Shown here: piece after piece, positions 34,835-47,456 of the stretch | Layout of the letters: each line of letters begins with the position of its first letter | Numbering within the stretch: position 1 is the stretch's first letter | Assembly: GCA_037074705.1 (NCBI GenBank) | Contig: CM073594.1 | Span: 79,299,009-79,363,008, forward strand | Length of the DNA stretch: 64,000 nt | Source of the DNA: Zhengitettix transpicula | Taxonomy: Eukaryota > Arthropoda > Insecta > Orthoptera > Tetrigidae | Direction of reading: 5' to 3' | Position numbers and translations under genes: made by a program | The notes under the pieces: generated by a model | Told to the model about the DNA's origin: nothing | The model's input: the letters and a program-made list of their open reading frames with translations, nothing else | The model's database searches: none

Positions 34835-37800
34835 ATGAGAGTATTGCAATGGAATATTAATGAGCTCAACAGAAAAAAGAACCTCCTAAGGAGACTAGTT
34901 CAAAAATACGACCCCGATATTATACTACTGTAAGAAACTAATTTGAGGGATTGCGAAGTGTCAGAATTGCACGGCTATCAGGCTCACCATCAACCTAGAA
35001 TTTCGGCTTTGCATGCAAGTGGAGGAGTCTCGATTTACACCAAGTGTTGCATCCCCTCAGAACTTCTATACATGAATACCAATTTAGAAGCAATAGTGGT
35101 CAGAATCCACCTCAGGATGAAAATTGATATCTGTAACCTCTATCTCCCTCCTAACAAGGCTTTCAATATTGGGGACCTTGAATCAATCCTAAAACTTATG
35201 GGGAATAACACCATCATCGCTGGAGATATAAATTCTCATAGCGGGCTCTGGGGATCCTCATTCACGGACTCAAGAGGTAGAACCTTTGAGAAATTTCTGA
35301 CCAATAATAACTTGTTCATCCTCAATGACGGGTCTCATTCGCACGTAAATATAGCAAATGGCAAAACCTCGGTAATTGACATCGCAAGCACATCGATGAA
35401 GCTATCTCAATAATGCGACTGGAACACCTTAGACTCGCTTTACGACAGTGATCATTTTCCCATTCTGATCACGGTGGATATTGAACCCACACATGATTGC
35501 CAACGGGGTGTGACCTTGTCCCACAGATGGGTCAGAAAAGTGACTGACTGGTCTAAATACAAGGAAGCTGTCTCCAGACAGATAAATACTCACACGAAGC
35601 AACTCAACACAAACGAGGTGGCTAATATCAAACTGTTAACTGATATCATTACAAAGGAAGCGGATGAGGCACTGAAAAGAAGGGATCTACCCCTTAGAAA
35701 AACCCCAACTATAAACCCCTGGTGGACTCCGGAATTCTCTGCTGCCAACAACAATTACAAACATTACTTTAATAAGTATCGCAGATACCCTACAATAGAA
35801 AACAAGGTTCATTTTTTGAGATCTAGGGCTGCCTTCCGCCGGGCAACCACAGAAGCCCGCAGATCAACCTGGACTAATAACATGGAAGCGCTAAATTCCT
35901 ATACTAACCGTAGGGAACAATGGGCGATCCTAAAAAAATGAGAGGGGCCGGAACCAGCAATAGAATTAATCTCATCGTAGACGAAAATGGTGACATAATA
36001 ACCAATCCCAAGGACATAGTCAACACCCTGGCCAGAAGCTTTGCGAGCACTTCGGCTACCGCGGAGTACATAACCGAGTTCCAAGAAATAAAGAGGAATG
36101 AAGAAAAAGCCTACATACCTCAATAACTATGAAGGGTCAGGAGAATATAAATGAAGACTTCTCAATAGGCAAAATTAAATAAGTTATAAAGGGCGCCAAA
36201 GCCGCAGATCCTGGACCCGACGTTCAAGAGAGACTTATAAGTTCGTATAAGTTATAAAGGGCGCCAAGGCCGCAGATTCTGGACCCGACGGAATATCGGG
36301 ATGTCTTATAAAGAATCTACCGGAAGATGCAATGGAATGTTTACATAGACTAATGAATCTCATTTGGAGGACTCATAGCATCCCGGACCAATGGAAGACT
36401 TCGTAAGTCATTCCTATTTTAAAACCGGGCCAATCCAGAACCGATTCACATAGCTATAGACCTATTTCTCTCATATGCAACTTATCGAAGATACTCGAGA
36501 AGATGATCTCAAACAGGCTTGCATGGTACTTGGAACTGAACAACATTCTCTGGCGTAATCAACATGCGTTCAAGAGAGACTTCTCAACGATGACGACAAT
36601 TTCATTAAGCAGACAATCAACGAAGGCCATCATGCGCTCATCTCATCACTAGACATAAGCAAGGCATATGGCACCACCTGTAGATGGAAAGTTATGAAAA
36701 ATCTGCACGACATGGGGATATCCGGACACATGTTATCATGTATTAATAATTTAATAATGAAAAGGAGCATACAAGTTAAAACTAACAATGCTACTTCTGG
36801 CACTTTCGAAATTGAAAATGGCATCCCATAAGTCTCAAGTCTAAGCGTCATACTTTTCCTCATTGCGGTTAACGATATAAAAACAGCGATTACCACGCAG
36901 GTTAGAATAGAAATGTTCGCAGATGATATAGTCATCCTCACCAAGAGGGCCAACCTGCACCATTCTACGTCTCTCATTCAACAGTCCTTCTGCAACCTAG
37001 ATGCTTGGGCAAATAGTATGGGATACCACTTCAATCCAGACAAAGTGAAAGCCGTCCGCTTTACCCGTAGTAGGAAGTTAAATCCACTTCCCCTGAAGAT
37101 CAACAATGGAAGCATAGACTATGTGAAACACGCCAGGATACTGGGTCTAACCTGGGATTCCAGATTAAACTTCATTGAACACATCAGGATCCTTCAAATT
37201 GAGGCAAAAGTCTGTCATTCTGAAAGCACTTGCATCTAACAACTGGGGTGCAAACGAGAAATTACTGTCAACCACCTATAAGGCGATCATTTTATCGAAG
37301 CTGCAATACGGGGCCCATATTTATTGTTCAGCCACCAAATCCGCTCTCAAGAAATTAGAGTTGATACAGAATGAAGCCTTGAGATTAGTAATTACAGGAT
37401 GTATGAGAACCACCCCAGTAGTTAGACTCCTAAACGAAGGAAAAGACATTCCTCTTACATTTCGAAGAAGATTAAGTACAATTAGGTACTCAATAAAGTC
37501 CCTTCAGGCAAATTCCATGAATGTGAGAGCACAAACTAGTCAACCCAACCTAAATTACGTGTACAACTTCAAACGTCCCCTTCCTTTTCATAATGCATCA
37601 GCCAAACTATTTCGCAGTCTCCAGTTCGTCATCCCCAACATAGACAACAATAATACATCTAATCTCCCTCCATGGAAGTTTATCGACCTGCAAATAGACA
37701 CCTCATTGACCTTGATTCCCAAGAAGATTCTTAGGGCAAATGCTACAGTTCACGTCGATGCGCTCATAAAGAAGCATGGAGACATTGGTTTACACGGACA

Positions 37801-38551
37801 CCTCAAAAACTGAAGCAGGCACTACCTGTGCGGTGATTCTTCCCAATTTCACCAGGAAAATAGCCATTCATAATTCAGCTTGTAGCACCACCGCGGAAAC
37901 CTTCGCCATAGCAATGTCAGTTGAATACTGCCTGGATTCTTCAATAAACAGATTTATGATCCTAACAGACTCTTTACAATCATTAAAGCATTTACGTGAC
38001 CCAAAAATAAGGAACGGCACCATCAACGCCAACAGAGATAACCTACTTATTTGCAGTTCGCGAGAGAAATCCGTGCAGCTTTTCTGGATTCCGGCTCATG
38101 CGGGCATCGCAGGAAACGAGGAGGTGGACGCACTGGTGCCACGGCACATGAAGCCCCAACCTGTACAGCCTCGAACATTATAAATGATTGTACAGAAAAA
38201 GTGGAGGGTAGCTGGCAGGACACGAGGAGAGGAGGAAATAACGACTTCTTCAATCAGAACCTGCAAACATCTGCAGATCTGTGCCACCTAAACAAGATCA
38301 CAAGAAAACAACAAATAATAGTCTCCAGAATTAGAACGTTGCATACCAAACTCAGAACAGAGGAGCCCACCTATGATGCATGTGATGAAACCCTCACCTT
38401 CCAGCATATTCTGTTTTATTGTACAAAATATGATGACATACGCAGGAGGACTTTAGCCGAATACTCAGGAGAAGACTTCTGTATATGCACCACGGCGATC
38501 AAGAGCCTCCTGGATTTTGTCTCCGAAGCTCAATTGTCATCCGATATTTGA
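34835..38551 (+). pseudogene. LINE ORF2: AP endonuclease, RT, RNase H (broken)
   Basis: The endonuclease starts at 34835 with MRVLQWNINELNRKK; a stop replaces a codon in LL-ETNLRD (34931). It continues with NNTIIAGDINSHSGLWGS and the conserved SDHFPI (near 35448) after one stop at 35411. The frame shifts in an A run near 35930 (DPKKM). RT shows SYRPISLICNLSKILEKM (near 36450), SLDISKAYGTT (an expected Asp is Gly), GIP-stop-VSS (a Gln and Gly lost near 36826) and FADDIVIL (36914). After a shift near 37230, RNase H gives LVYTDTSKTEAG, ETFAIAMSVEY, LTDSLQSL and HAGIAGNEEVD, covering the four acidic positions. The C-terminal stretch after another shift has LRTEEPTYDACDETLTFQHI, a cysteine/histidine motif usual at LINE ends. 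Confidence 0.9.
36182..36290 (+). repeat. Direct duplication inside the RT region
   Basis: AGTTATAAAGGGCGCCAA followed by GCCGCAGAT.CTGGACCCGACG occurs at about 36182 and again at about 36249. Between them lies TTCAAGAGAGACTT, which also occurs near 36569. The duplication interrupts the RT finger motif KGAKAADPGPDGIS, so it postdates activity. Confidence 0.85.
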
Positions 38552-38662
38552 AACGCTGTTTGTCTAACCTATTGTAAGTTAATTTTGTAAATACTTTTAG
38601 AGGGTCGCCAATGACCAATACGTTTACGCGACCTTAAATCAACAAATAATAATAAAAAAATA

Positions 38663-38899
38663 TTTATTGAACAACTTCACCGGGAAAGACTTCAATCTTT
38701 GATAATAACATACACATCATCAACACTGAAAATTTATTTATTTGCTGGAGTGAGTTATGCTGGGAACTTCAAACAGGAATAAAATCTATTTTCACCTAAG
38801 CGCAAATTCGAAAACTATTAAATTATTATTAAAAGTTTTACTTCGCTTGGGAGCCATTTAATATGATATTCTGTTGAATTTATTTATTTTAATTTATTT
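38663..38899. other. No recognised feature
   Basis: Short AT-rich spacer after the LINE tail. Confidence 0.4.
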
Positions 38900-40130
38900 T
38901 GCGCCAAGGAATTTAAGTAATATTTAATTTGACCAATTTAAATCCAATTAATGTAATGTTTAGCAGAAATACTTAATATTTAATGAAACGTTTGAAATGA
39001 TAAAACGGGAATTTAATTAAAAGACTCTTTAATGAATTTATTTAATAAAATATTATAAATTTACATATCAATTTTGCTACGGCTGTTTATTCCAATGAGA
39101 CTCACTCAGCTCAGGGCCCTTTACCAGGTCTCATCACAAGTATGGAATCTACTAATGCTTATAAAAATGTTTTTATTTTACCATAATGAAACTTATAACA
39201 GATTATAATTACGTAATAAAAATTTTATTTCCGGGCGTTTTATCGGGCCTCAGAAAAGTATAGAACTAAAATGAAATATTAATTTAGAAGAAAGATATGA
39301 AATTAAATTTACAAAATACTAACTATCCCCAAAAATACAGCCACTAAATGAAATGAAATTTGAAATTTGACGGAACAACACTTTTACAATGTTTACATTG
39401 TACTTTAGTTTTATCAAATTTTTAATTATCTCTTTTTACTTATAAATTTTGATTGATCTTCAATCTGACATAATTTACAAACGCACAAATTTGAACCAAA
39501 TGAAAACGCTCTTTTTTTAAAAGACACTTTCACAACACTACAGAATTACGCTCGTTACGCCTAAATAATTTTGCCAGGGACAACAATTAATGTTATAATG
39601 ATCAAAATAATGCATGGACAATCATCGTCTCTGGTTACCAGTCAATTACAATGTTCGAAGTATATTAAAAAAAACTTCCATGCTCGAAGTTCGACCTTGT
39701 CCAAAGGCGATGGCGATATTCTTCTTTGACACCCAATAGCGACGTTCTCATTCGACGACCGCAGAAGACAATTTTTACTGCAGATTCTGTAGTTAAAATA
39801 TTTTAAAACCTTTCACCAAACTTCAATCCGACTCCGGACTCTATCGCCCAATGGCGACCTCTCTCCTCCTCGAACGCAGAAAGACTGACAATTTTTACCG
39901 TCAAAATTCATCTCTTCCCACTAACAATAATGCTATCTAGTAGTGAAAAATATACATAGTCGTCTAAAAGTTGAGAAAGTTTATGACACTGACCATCAAA
40001 ACAAATACGTAAATCACAGCAAAAAAGTCTGAAAATGCTCTGGTTAAAACGTTCTCAGGTCACTCTGTTCAAAAATATTCTTTCAATTTCATAGCCTTTT
40101 TATCCTATGCAATAAACATTATACTTGACA
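38900..40130. repeat. LTR-like repeat, family C
   Basis: It shares an ordered set of phrases with 45.65-46.35 kb: GCGCCAA near the left end, GGCTGTTTATTCCAATGAGACT against GGCTATTAATTTAAATGAGACT, and TCGGGCCTCAGAAAAGTATAGAAC against TCGGGACTCGGAAAAGTATAGAAT. It has an internal imperfect duplication near 39730 and 39848 (CAATAGCGAC.. and CAATGGCGAC.., both followed by CGCAGAA and CAATTTTTAC). There are no genes, and the boundaries are approximate. Confidence 0.5.
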
Positions 40131-42145
40131 ATTTTTTAAATTTATATTAATATCAAAATTGGTGATTATTGAATTATATTATGTCTTAAAATTTTAATAA
40201 GGAGAGAAAACTCACAAAATTTGGGTAAACATTTGTTATATAAATAATTGATATTAATTACAAGGAATATGAAAATAATTAACACGTTAAAATATATCGC
40301 CTGGAAACAAAAAAGTAAAACGTCATGGAATTAAATATCTAATCAGTTCATTCTGTCTGAATATTTAACTATGAACAATATTTAAAATGATTCGATATTA
40401 CAGTAAGCGTTAATAGTTGTATACACGTAACACTAGAATACTACAACCTCCTCTTTAATTATATGGTATTCTGTAATCAATTATTAATTAATTGTTTGAC
40501 AATATACTGGATAATTGAAGAGAATATAATTATACATGTTGATAGGTGGTGAAGTTTCGGTAATATACACTATTTTTAGACAACGGAAAATGTCTCATTT
40601 AAGCACCATATAGTAATTAATACTAACTTACTTCATTATGCTTGTTAAAAATTTATTTTGTGTCTGATTTTTCTCCGAAGTAATTTCTGTTTTGCTAATA
40701 TTGGTATGGTGAAAACTTTTTTACGTCATATTATATTATTATGAATGACAGAATAAATTATTTGTTGGTTTCAAACCAACTTTATTTATATTTATCTTCG
40801 AAGAATTATATTAATTGTAGAAAAATGAGGAACAATTGATGAAGACAAAATGATTCTTATTTCATAAGAAAACTGACATGACATTAAAATAGATCTTATA
40901 AAACAAACTAAGGTCTTCTACCTGGATTGGGTATCAAATAAAATATACATGCTCTAAGTTGTCTTACATCAAATGCTGGGTGTTTTATTTTTTGTTTCCA
41001 GGCGATATGTTTTAACGTGTTATTTCGTGATAGAACTATACTCGTAAAGACAACTCTTAAACTTAGATTGCAACACCGTGCTTTCAACATCTTATAAGAG
41101 AATTTTATGATGAGCCGCCTATTGGAAGGAGACAAGGAACGCAACAAGCGTTCTTGGGTTTTGCGAACGTTTATTGCTGATTTTAATTTTTGCTTTCAGT
41201 GTTGTTAATTTTCGATCTTTGGAAGGACATACAAGAAGGTCTACAGGTTCTATAACCGGTTCAAATTCGCAAAATTTTGCTGGGGGTCAACATGCTAGAA
41301 ATAATTAATGTCTCAACTGAATTTCTTGAAATATAAAAGTTCTCCTCAAAAATTATTCTGTGTATATAAGAAAGATACATGGTTGAATGCTTGGAGTATG
41401 TTTCGTAATTTTTTATAAGCCTTAGGAGGATTTATAGTGAATATTTTTTAAATATTTAATTTTTGAAATAGTTGTTTAACTCTCAAAATATTTTATTTTA
41501 TTTCAGGGTGAAATTAATTTCAGTAATTAATGATTTATATTTTCTAAGGACAAAAACATTAATTTACTGCTCTTTTTATCATCTTGAAATACCCACGAGC
41601 ATTGTCATATGGCTTTAATACACCGACTTTGATGGGATTATTTTTCGTTACATAACCACTTGCAGGTCAAAACTTTCGCAGATGGCTCGTACGGACGCTG
41701 GAATCCCTCGTATTTCCTGGAAAAAGGCCACCCTTCTAGAGTACAGGTTATGGTCAGCAGGACAGTTCGATAGTTTCCTCAAAAACTCACTCCACAAACC
41801 GCAATCACCATCATCCGAAACTTAGATTAGACGAGCCAGACACTCACAAATTTTCATTTGTGCAAAGGGATGCCATGCCGTGGTTGTTTCTCTAAATACC
41901 TGGGAAGCCAGCATTGACCCTCACCAGAATCAAGCCGAGAATCTCAATTATTCAAGTTATTTTCTTTCGTAAAATAAATTAAAATACTGGAATAATAAAA
42001 TAAGATAACCGCTCCCCCCCCCCCCCGGTGTCCACTACAGTTTTAACAAATGATAAACTTTACAGAATGTTCTTTTAGTCTATGTGAACTGTCTTCGGTT
42101 ATAATTTATTTAATACATATGGCAAAGACGGATAATAGCAAACGT
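40131..42145. other. No gene recognised; contains one inverted repeat and a poly(C) run
   Basis: An inverted pair of about 42 bp lies at 40279-40320 and 40978-41021 (CACGTTAAAATATATCGCC and its complement, extending through TGGAAACAAAAAA). A moderately GC-rich patch at 41.65-41.95 kb could be an old exon or repeat, but I see no domain. A C11 run lies at about 42016-42026. Confidence 0.45.
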
Positions 42146-42157
42146 TTAGTCGGAAGA

Positions 42158-42708
42158 TTTTTTTTTTTTTGGGGGGGGGGGTTAGGTAACAGGCTGCATG
42201 AAGGTAATCCACATGGTGACAACTCCGTTTTAATAGCATAGGATGAGATCTGAAAGGGGGATGCGGAAGGGTATTGGAAGGTAGCCAAGGGTTAACTAGG
42301 TCCCTCGGGTTATAGTTTAAGGATCCTGCCCAGCATTCGCCCAAAAGTAATGCAGGGAAAACCCTAGAAAAACCTGCATCAGGTAGGTCGGGCATTGGGT
42401 ACTTTTCCCACGCCCTTCCGATAGCGGGAGAAGAGTTTGTTGTGGGGACGCAGCATTCCATTCTCCGTACCTCGACCCGTTTAGGAGGCAGCTAGCCGTC
42501 TGTACCAATGGGAACAGCGGACAACTCTTACCGTATGCCCAAGGTCTGTGACCCCGGAACATACACCTTTAAAAACCGGCCGAGGTGCCTCGGCTTGTGG
42601 GCACCTTATTTAAAAACGGAGAGGAAAAGGCATCCCCAAAGGTAGCCCCTTCGTGTCTATCCTACAAGGTTCTGCCTGCGAGAGAATAAGCCCTCGCAGA
42701 CGGTTACA
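42158..42708 (-). repeat. HP-SINE copy 7 (full length, minus)
   Basis: On the minus strand it runs from the hairpin 1 region (CTGCGAGGG...CTCGCAGG) to GCCTGTTACCTAA, a run of C's and a T/A-tail. The target TAGTCGGAAGA flanks it on both sides (42147-42157 and 42709-42719). The 60-120 codon frames crossing it are not genes. Confidence 0.87.
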
Positions 42709-42719
42709 TAGTCGGAAGA

Positions 42720-43189
42720 AGTTTTTTTGGGGGTAACTGGCTACGTGAGGGTAATCCACATTGAGGCAACTCCCCTTGTATAGCATAGGATGGGATCTGA
42801 AAGGGGGATGTGGAAGGTTAGAGGAAGGTAGCCAAGGGTTAGTTAACTAAGGCCCGCGGGATATAGTTTAAGGATCCTACCCGGCATTTGCCTAAAAGTA
42901 ATGCAGAGAAAACCCTAGAAAAACCTGTATCAGGTAGGCCGGACATTGGGTACTTATCCCACGCCCATCCAATAGCGGCAGAAGAGATTACTGTAGGGAC
43001 GCAGAATACCCTTCTCCGTACCTCGACCAGTTTAGGAGGCAGTTTGCCGACTGTTCCAATGGGAACAGAGAACAACAACTGTTACCGTATGCTCAAGGTC
43101 TGCGACCCCGAACATGCACCTCTCAAAACAGGCCGAGGTGCCTCGGCTTGTGGGCACCTTAGTTTAAAAACGGAGATGAAAAGGCATCC
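42720..43189 (-). repeat. HP-SINE copy 8 (5'-truncated, minus)
   Basis: On the minus strand it starts in GGATGCCTTTTCATCTCCG and ends with GTTACCCCCAAAAAAAC. Hairpin 3 has G-C containing arms CTGTTCC/GGAACAG, both changed relative to the CTATTCC/GGAATAG copies. Confidence 0.85.
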
Positions 43190-43609
43190 TTTTTTTTTAG
43201 GGCAACAGGCTACATGAGGGTGATCCACATTGGGCAACTCCCCTTTAATAGCATAGGAAGGGATTAGAAAGGGGGGATGCGGAAGGGTAGAGGAAGGTAG
43301 CCAAGGGTTACTAGGGCCCCCGGGCTATGGTTTAAGGATCCTACCCGGCATTCGCCTAAAGAAATGCAGGGAAAACCCTAGAAAAACCTGCATCGGGTAG
43401 GTCGGGCATTAGGTACTTGTCCCACGCCCTTCCGATGACGGGAGAGGATTTTTCTGTGGGGACGCAGTTTACCCCTCGCCATGCCTTGGCCTGTTTAGGA
43501 GGCAGCTGGCCGACTATTCCAATCCCCAAAGATAGCCCCTTTGTATCTCTTCTACAAAGGTTCTACCTGCGAGAGAATAGCCCTCGCAGGCCTTCACCTC
43601 ACCCAAGTT
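43190..43609 (-). repeat. HP-SINE copy 9 (internally deleted, minus)
   Basis: From the tail TTTTTTTTAGGGCAACAGG leftward it is standard, but GACTATTCCAAT joins directly to CCCCAAAGATAGCCCC, deleting hairpin 2 and the GAACTAAGG block. Hairpin 1 (ACCTGCGAG.../...CTCGCAGG) is kept at the right end. TTAGTCGGAAGA (43610-43621) follows it. Confidence 0.85.
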
Positions 43610-43621
43610 TTAGTCGGAAGA

Positions 43622-44824
43622 AGAAGGATAAGTAACTTGTATAAATAGTTATTCGGTTTATGACCGAGAGGAATAGACGTTATATTGACACGTTTCTTTT
43701 TTTAGCTCCGTCATCATCTTAGCTCGAAGAAAATCTACAGCGAAACTTTACAGTCAGTAACTTATACCAGGACCTATTGAATGCCACACGTTTTCCTGTA
43801 CGACTTGAAAATTGTCAATACCTTCTCTTCGGCTCAGATTTTCAAGTATTTGATTTTCTTTATCTACCTGCTGAAGAGAGTATAGAAACATAATTTTGAG
43901 GCATGAAATCCTCCTCCAGAGGAGTACAATGAAACTAATATTGCACTACAATTTTGGTTTCCAGTTATTTTTCCTTTGAGCGATTGTACTGAGGCATTGA
44001 AAATGAGGGCTGATACCGAAGTGTTTTTTTTTCAATCAAGCGCTCAGTTGGGTTTACTACAAACGAACTGTTGCGAGTTAATTAACTCTATTGGCAGAAA
44101 TACTGTGAAAATTAATAATTCCATCGAAACTGATTTAATTCGAATGCAAACCCTGAAAATGGCCGCACCAGCTGATTTAGCAGCTGTTCTCTCTAAGTAC
44201 TTAGTCCGTAGAAAAAAATTTTCAATGCGGTGGTGGGAATTGCGTGTCCCCAATACCAATTTCGTGATTGGGTCGTAGGCTATTTCCGTCAGATGAACCG
44301 TGGGATGGCCAATGTATTCAGGAGCTTTCGACATGTATAGAACCGTTCCCGGATCTCTTCCAGGTCAATAGTAGCAAACACAGCCTCCTCAACGGACGGA
44401 ATCTATCCTCACACTTTCAGCATTTCATATTAAAATTGTAAAATAACAAATGTTCAATGTGCTTTTGTCATTTACCTGCAACGCGGAGGACATGGATCAA
44501 TTTAATTTATTTGTAATTACGACATTTACAAAAATATCTACTTCGGACATGAAAATTTAATCGAATATTAAAAAAAAACATGACCTGTTATCGCATTTAC
44601 ACATAAACGTAATAAAGTCAATACAAAGACGTTAAATTAATAAATAAATAATATATAATAGCCAAATTAAACAGACAAAAATATAAATGTTTCAACCTCT
44701 AAGCACAAGACAAATATTTATATATTTATTAAATACTTTGTAAAATATTATGTTTTAATAAATTTTTCTTACTATTAGGATGGTATTTTTAATATTTATT
44801 TAAAATAAGTCAGATTTTTATTTC
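43622..44824. other. Anonymous DNA with a possible coding remnant
   Basis: Apart from the patch at 44.04-44.40 kb described separately, no feature is recognised. Confidence 0.4.
44044..44400 (-). pseudogene. Unrecognised protein-like remnant
   Basis: On the minus strand, one frame from about 44400 reads SVEEAVFATIDLEEIRERFY and then stops. An overlapping shifted frame (44334-44044, 96 codons) reads MSKAPEYIGHPTVHLTEIA and continues DPITKLVLGTRNSH. The composition looks coding and is GC-richer than its surroundings, which would fit a frameshifted exon or processed pseudogene. I do not recognise the family. The plus-strand frame at 43976-44278 overlaps and is an alternative reading. Confidence 0.3.
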
Positions 44825-44985
44825 CGTAAACATGTTCCTTCCGAACCTGAAACAAACACTGCGGGGGTTAGATTGGATTAATACCCCAAGCGGCGTGTAT
44901 GGTTGGGAGTGTAAATTTTCATACATCCTAAAACGACCAATATTTACGTCTAAAAAATATTTTTCAATGATATTGTTAGTTTTTT
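44825..44985 (+). mobile_element. Helitron fragment, plus strand
   Basis: AAACAAACACTGCGGGGGTTAG, CCCCAAGCGGCGTG, CTAAAACGACCAATATTTACG and AAAAATATTTTTCAATGA are the complement-strand equivalents of the end block in the Helitrons at 6.14, 24.39 and 27.72 kb. Neither terminus is preserved, so only a piece of the 5' half remains. Confidence 0.6.
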
Positions 44986-45651
44986 CCCGACGTTCATCGT
45001 GTTAAATACGTTAAATGACTTGATAATATTTTTATCTCACGCGGACTTGTTAATTTAAAATTGAGGTATTAACATTGTCAGTAATGGTGTAATGTATTTC
45101 ATAACTATTTTATTATATTTAAAACTAACTCTCTCTTATACTTTACTGAAATCTTAATTCCATTTGTTAACAGGTTATTCACTTTAACTGCTGAATTTTC
45201 CTTTGTTATATTTTTTTTCTGGCAAGTTTGTGTCAAATGGAAAAGTACAAGATATGTCATTTGTGCCTTTTTAAAATTTTGCAAAGTTATGTTGTCTAAT
45301 GTTTTTATTACTCTTTGATGTGAAGGAATTTTTGTATATTATATTGCATATCTGACAACCCAACTATAGGCGCACTACTGCAAAATATCCAAGGAAACAT
45401 TATCCATTGTAGTCATGTTGGTAATTACTAAATGTTTAAATTGCATGTAACTAAATTTTTCCAGCTGTCAATTTCGCAGTCATAAGAAAGAAACTATTAA
45501 TTACTTTTATAATTTTTTTATAAAATAACTGTAATTGATTTTTCTATTAGAGTATCAATTGCGTCTTTGCCAATTTCTTCAGAAAATAAATCACTTAATC
45601 TGTCGTGGAAAACAACCTGCATCACATTTTATATGCACACATATATTACAA
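44986..45651. other. No recognised feature
   Basis: AT-rich, stop-dense. Confidence 0.4.
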
Positions 45652-46345
45652 TATGTAATTAGATTTATAAATTTTCCACATTAAGCGCCAAATATGTAAT
45701 AAATAAATTGAATCTATTAAATTAGCCCCACGTTTTGGCGTCAATAAATTTAATGATACTTTGAAGTTTATAAAATTATTTAATTTAATAAAACATTTCT
45801 AGTTTTTGATGATTAACCTATGCAATATTTAATTTTTAATTATTTATAGTAATTTAAATTCTACTTTACTTTATAGTATATGATTATTTAAAGACATATT
45901 TACTTTGAACAAATAATGAAATTTTGAAGTTATTAATATTTGATAATAATTCTTAATATTTAGTGAAAGGTTTGAATTGATGTTACTGATAGTTGATTAA
46001 TATAATATGTTAATGTTATATGAAACATGCAGTCTCTGTTTTAAATAAATTCTTTAAATAATTTTCCACGGCTATTAATTTAAATGAGACTAAATTTTTC
46101 ATCCCAGAGCGTTTTCTCGGGACTCGGAAAAGTATAGAATTGAAATTAAATGTAAAATTTAAAGAAAAATTTTTCAGTTAAAAATACAAAACTTTTACAC
46201 TTTAATTAAGTTTTGAATTTGTATTTTGGGAAAATATTATAAATTTTACGGTACAAAAATTACGCAAAGCTTACAAGAGATTTTACCAAATTTTAAAACA
46301 ATACTTAACATTTTTTAACTGTATTTCAATATCGACACCACAGTA
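45652..46345. repeat. LTR-like repeat, family C (second copy)
   Basis: It starts TGTAATTAGATTT directly after ATTACAATA. It carries the family C phrases listed for 38.9-40.1 kb in the same orientation, including AAGCGCCAAATATG near the left end. The right end runs into a short TA tract beside the next repeat. Confidence 0.5.
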
Positions 46346-46362
46346 TTTGTTTATATATATTG

Positions 46363-47456
46363 TAATACTAATTAGAGGCCATTAATGGTTTTGATAATTG
46401 GATATTAGTGGTGGATTGTTAGCGGAAACCATATTTCAAAGGCGACAATGTATAGGCGAGCATTGTTTGGCCGCGAGCGCTTTCTGAAAGAACATTCAGG
46501 TGTTGGAAGTCGAGTCGGGTGTTGGAAGTCATGTCGGAAGTTGAAAATCAGACAGCGAGCCGGGTGGCAGGCACAAATTCATCCGGAAAGATTAAAAGTT
46601 AAATTTGAGTCAGAAGTTTTGGACAGCACAATTTCAACGAAAAAGTTACAAGCCGAAATAAAAATCTATAAGTACTGTGACCGCCACCAATTCCAGAGAG
46701 ACATAATTCGGAACAATTTGTCCAACCAATAATCCAGAAGGAGTTGGCAGCTTTAAGTTTCCAGAGTAGATCCAGAGTTACGACAGTGTTCTTTAATCCA
46801 TGTAAATTCAGTGATTTTGTGGCCTTTTAGTGTGAATTGTGAGGTGAGCCCGAGCCCAAGAGAGTTAAGCCTGGTACCAGCAGATGTTTTATAAGTACGA
46901 ATAAATTTGATCAAGTTTTGTAAACGATAATTAAAAGTCAAGTCAGATTTCGATTTCACGTTTTATTTGACTGCTTAACTTCTTAGGTTGTAAAGAAATT
47001 TGATTGTTTAACGTAAATATAAAGGTTGTTTCTTTACTTAGAAATGACCCTGAGAAAAGAGTTGTAAAATCTATAAAATGACTCTGAGAAAAGAGTTGTA
47101 AAATCTATAAAATGAAAACTTTAAATGTAAATAATGTCATATAAAAATGTAATAAATTTCAACTGAATAAAAGTAAATTGTCTTGTAAAGTTTCTAAAGA
47201 ATTTCGTAATTATTTCGCAATCCTTCACTTTTAATTAATTAAATATAATTGATTTATAAACCAACTATGGAATTCAAATCATTAATTAATCTTTTGCAAT
47301 AAAGTGTTTAATTAATTAATAATTTTGTATTTATTATATTATGGCGCCACCAACGTGTGGCAAATAATTTGTTTAATAAATATCTTTTTTAATCATTACA
47401 AATTGGCTTCACCAACGTGGGGCAATCAATTGATTTATTTATCACACTTTTTTTTA

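Larger units (their letters stand above)
33560..38662 (+). mobile_element. Near full-length LINE with RNase H (I/R1/LOA-like group)
   Basis: A 5.1 kb non-LTR retrotransposon with a 5' leader, ORF1 (33702-34828), ORF2 (34835-38551) and a short 3' UTR ending in AATAATAATAAAAAAA. Having endonuclease, RT and RNase H in that order plus a CCHC gag places it with the RNase H-bearing LINE clades; the TAA-rich tail recalls the I clade. The exact clade is inference. The 5' start is approximate because I cannot define a target duplication. At least four frameshifts and four in-frame stops make it inactive. Confidence 0.88.

Noticed and set aside
36913..38183. Separate small RT and RNase H genes
   Set aside because: They are consecutive pieces of one LINE ORF2 split by frameshifts, in the expected domain order and strand.
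46448..46732. 94-codon plus frame with basic composition
   Set aside because: It falls entirely within the family A LTR-like repeat, is not conserved as a frame in the 31 kb and 13 kb copies, and has no motif.
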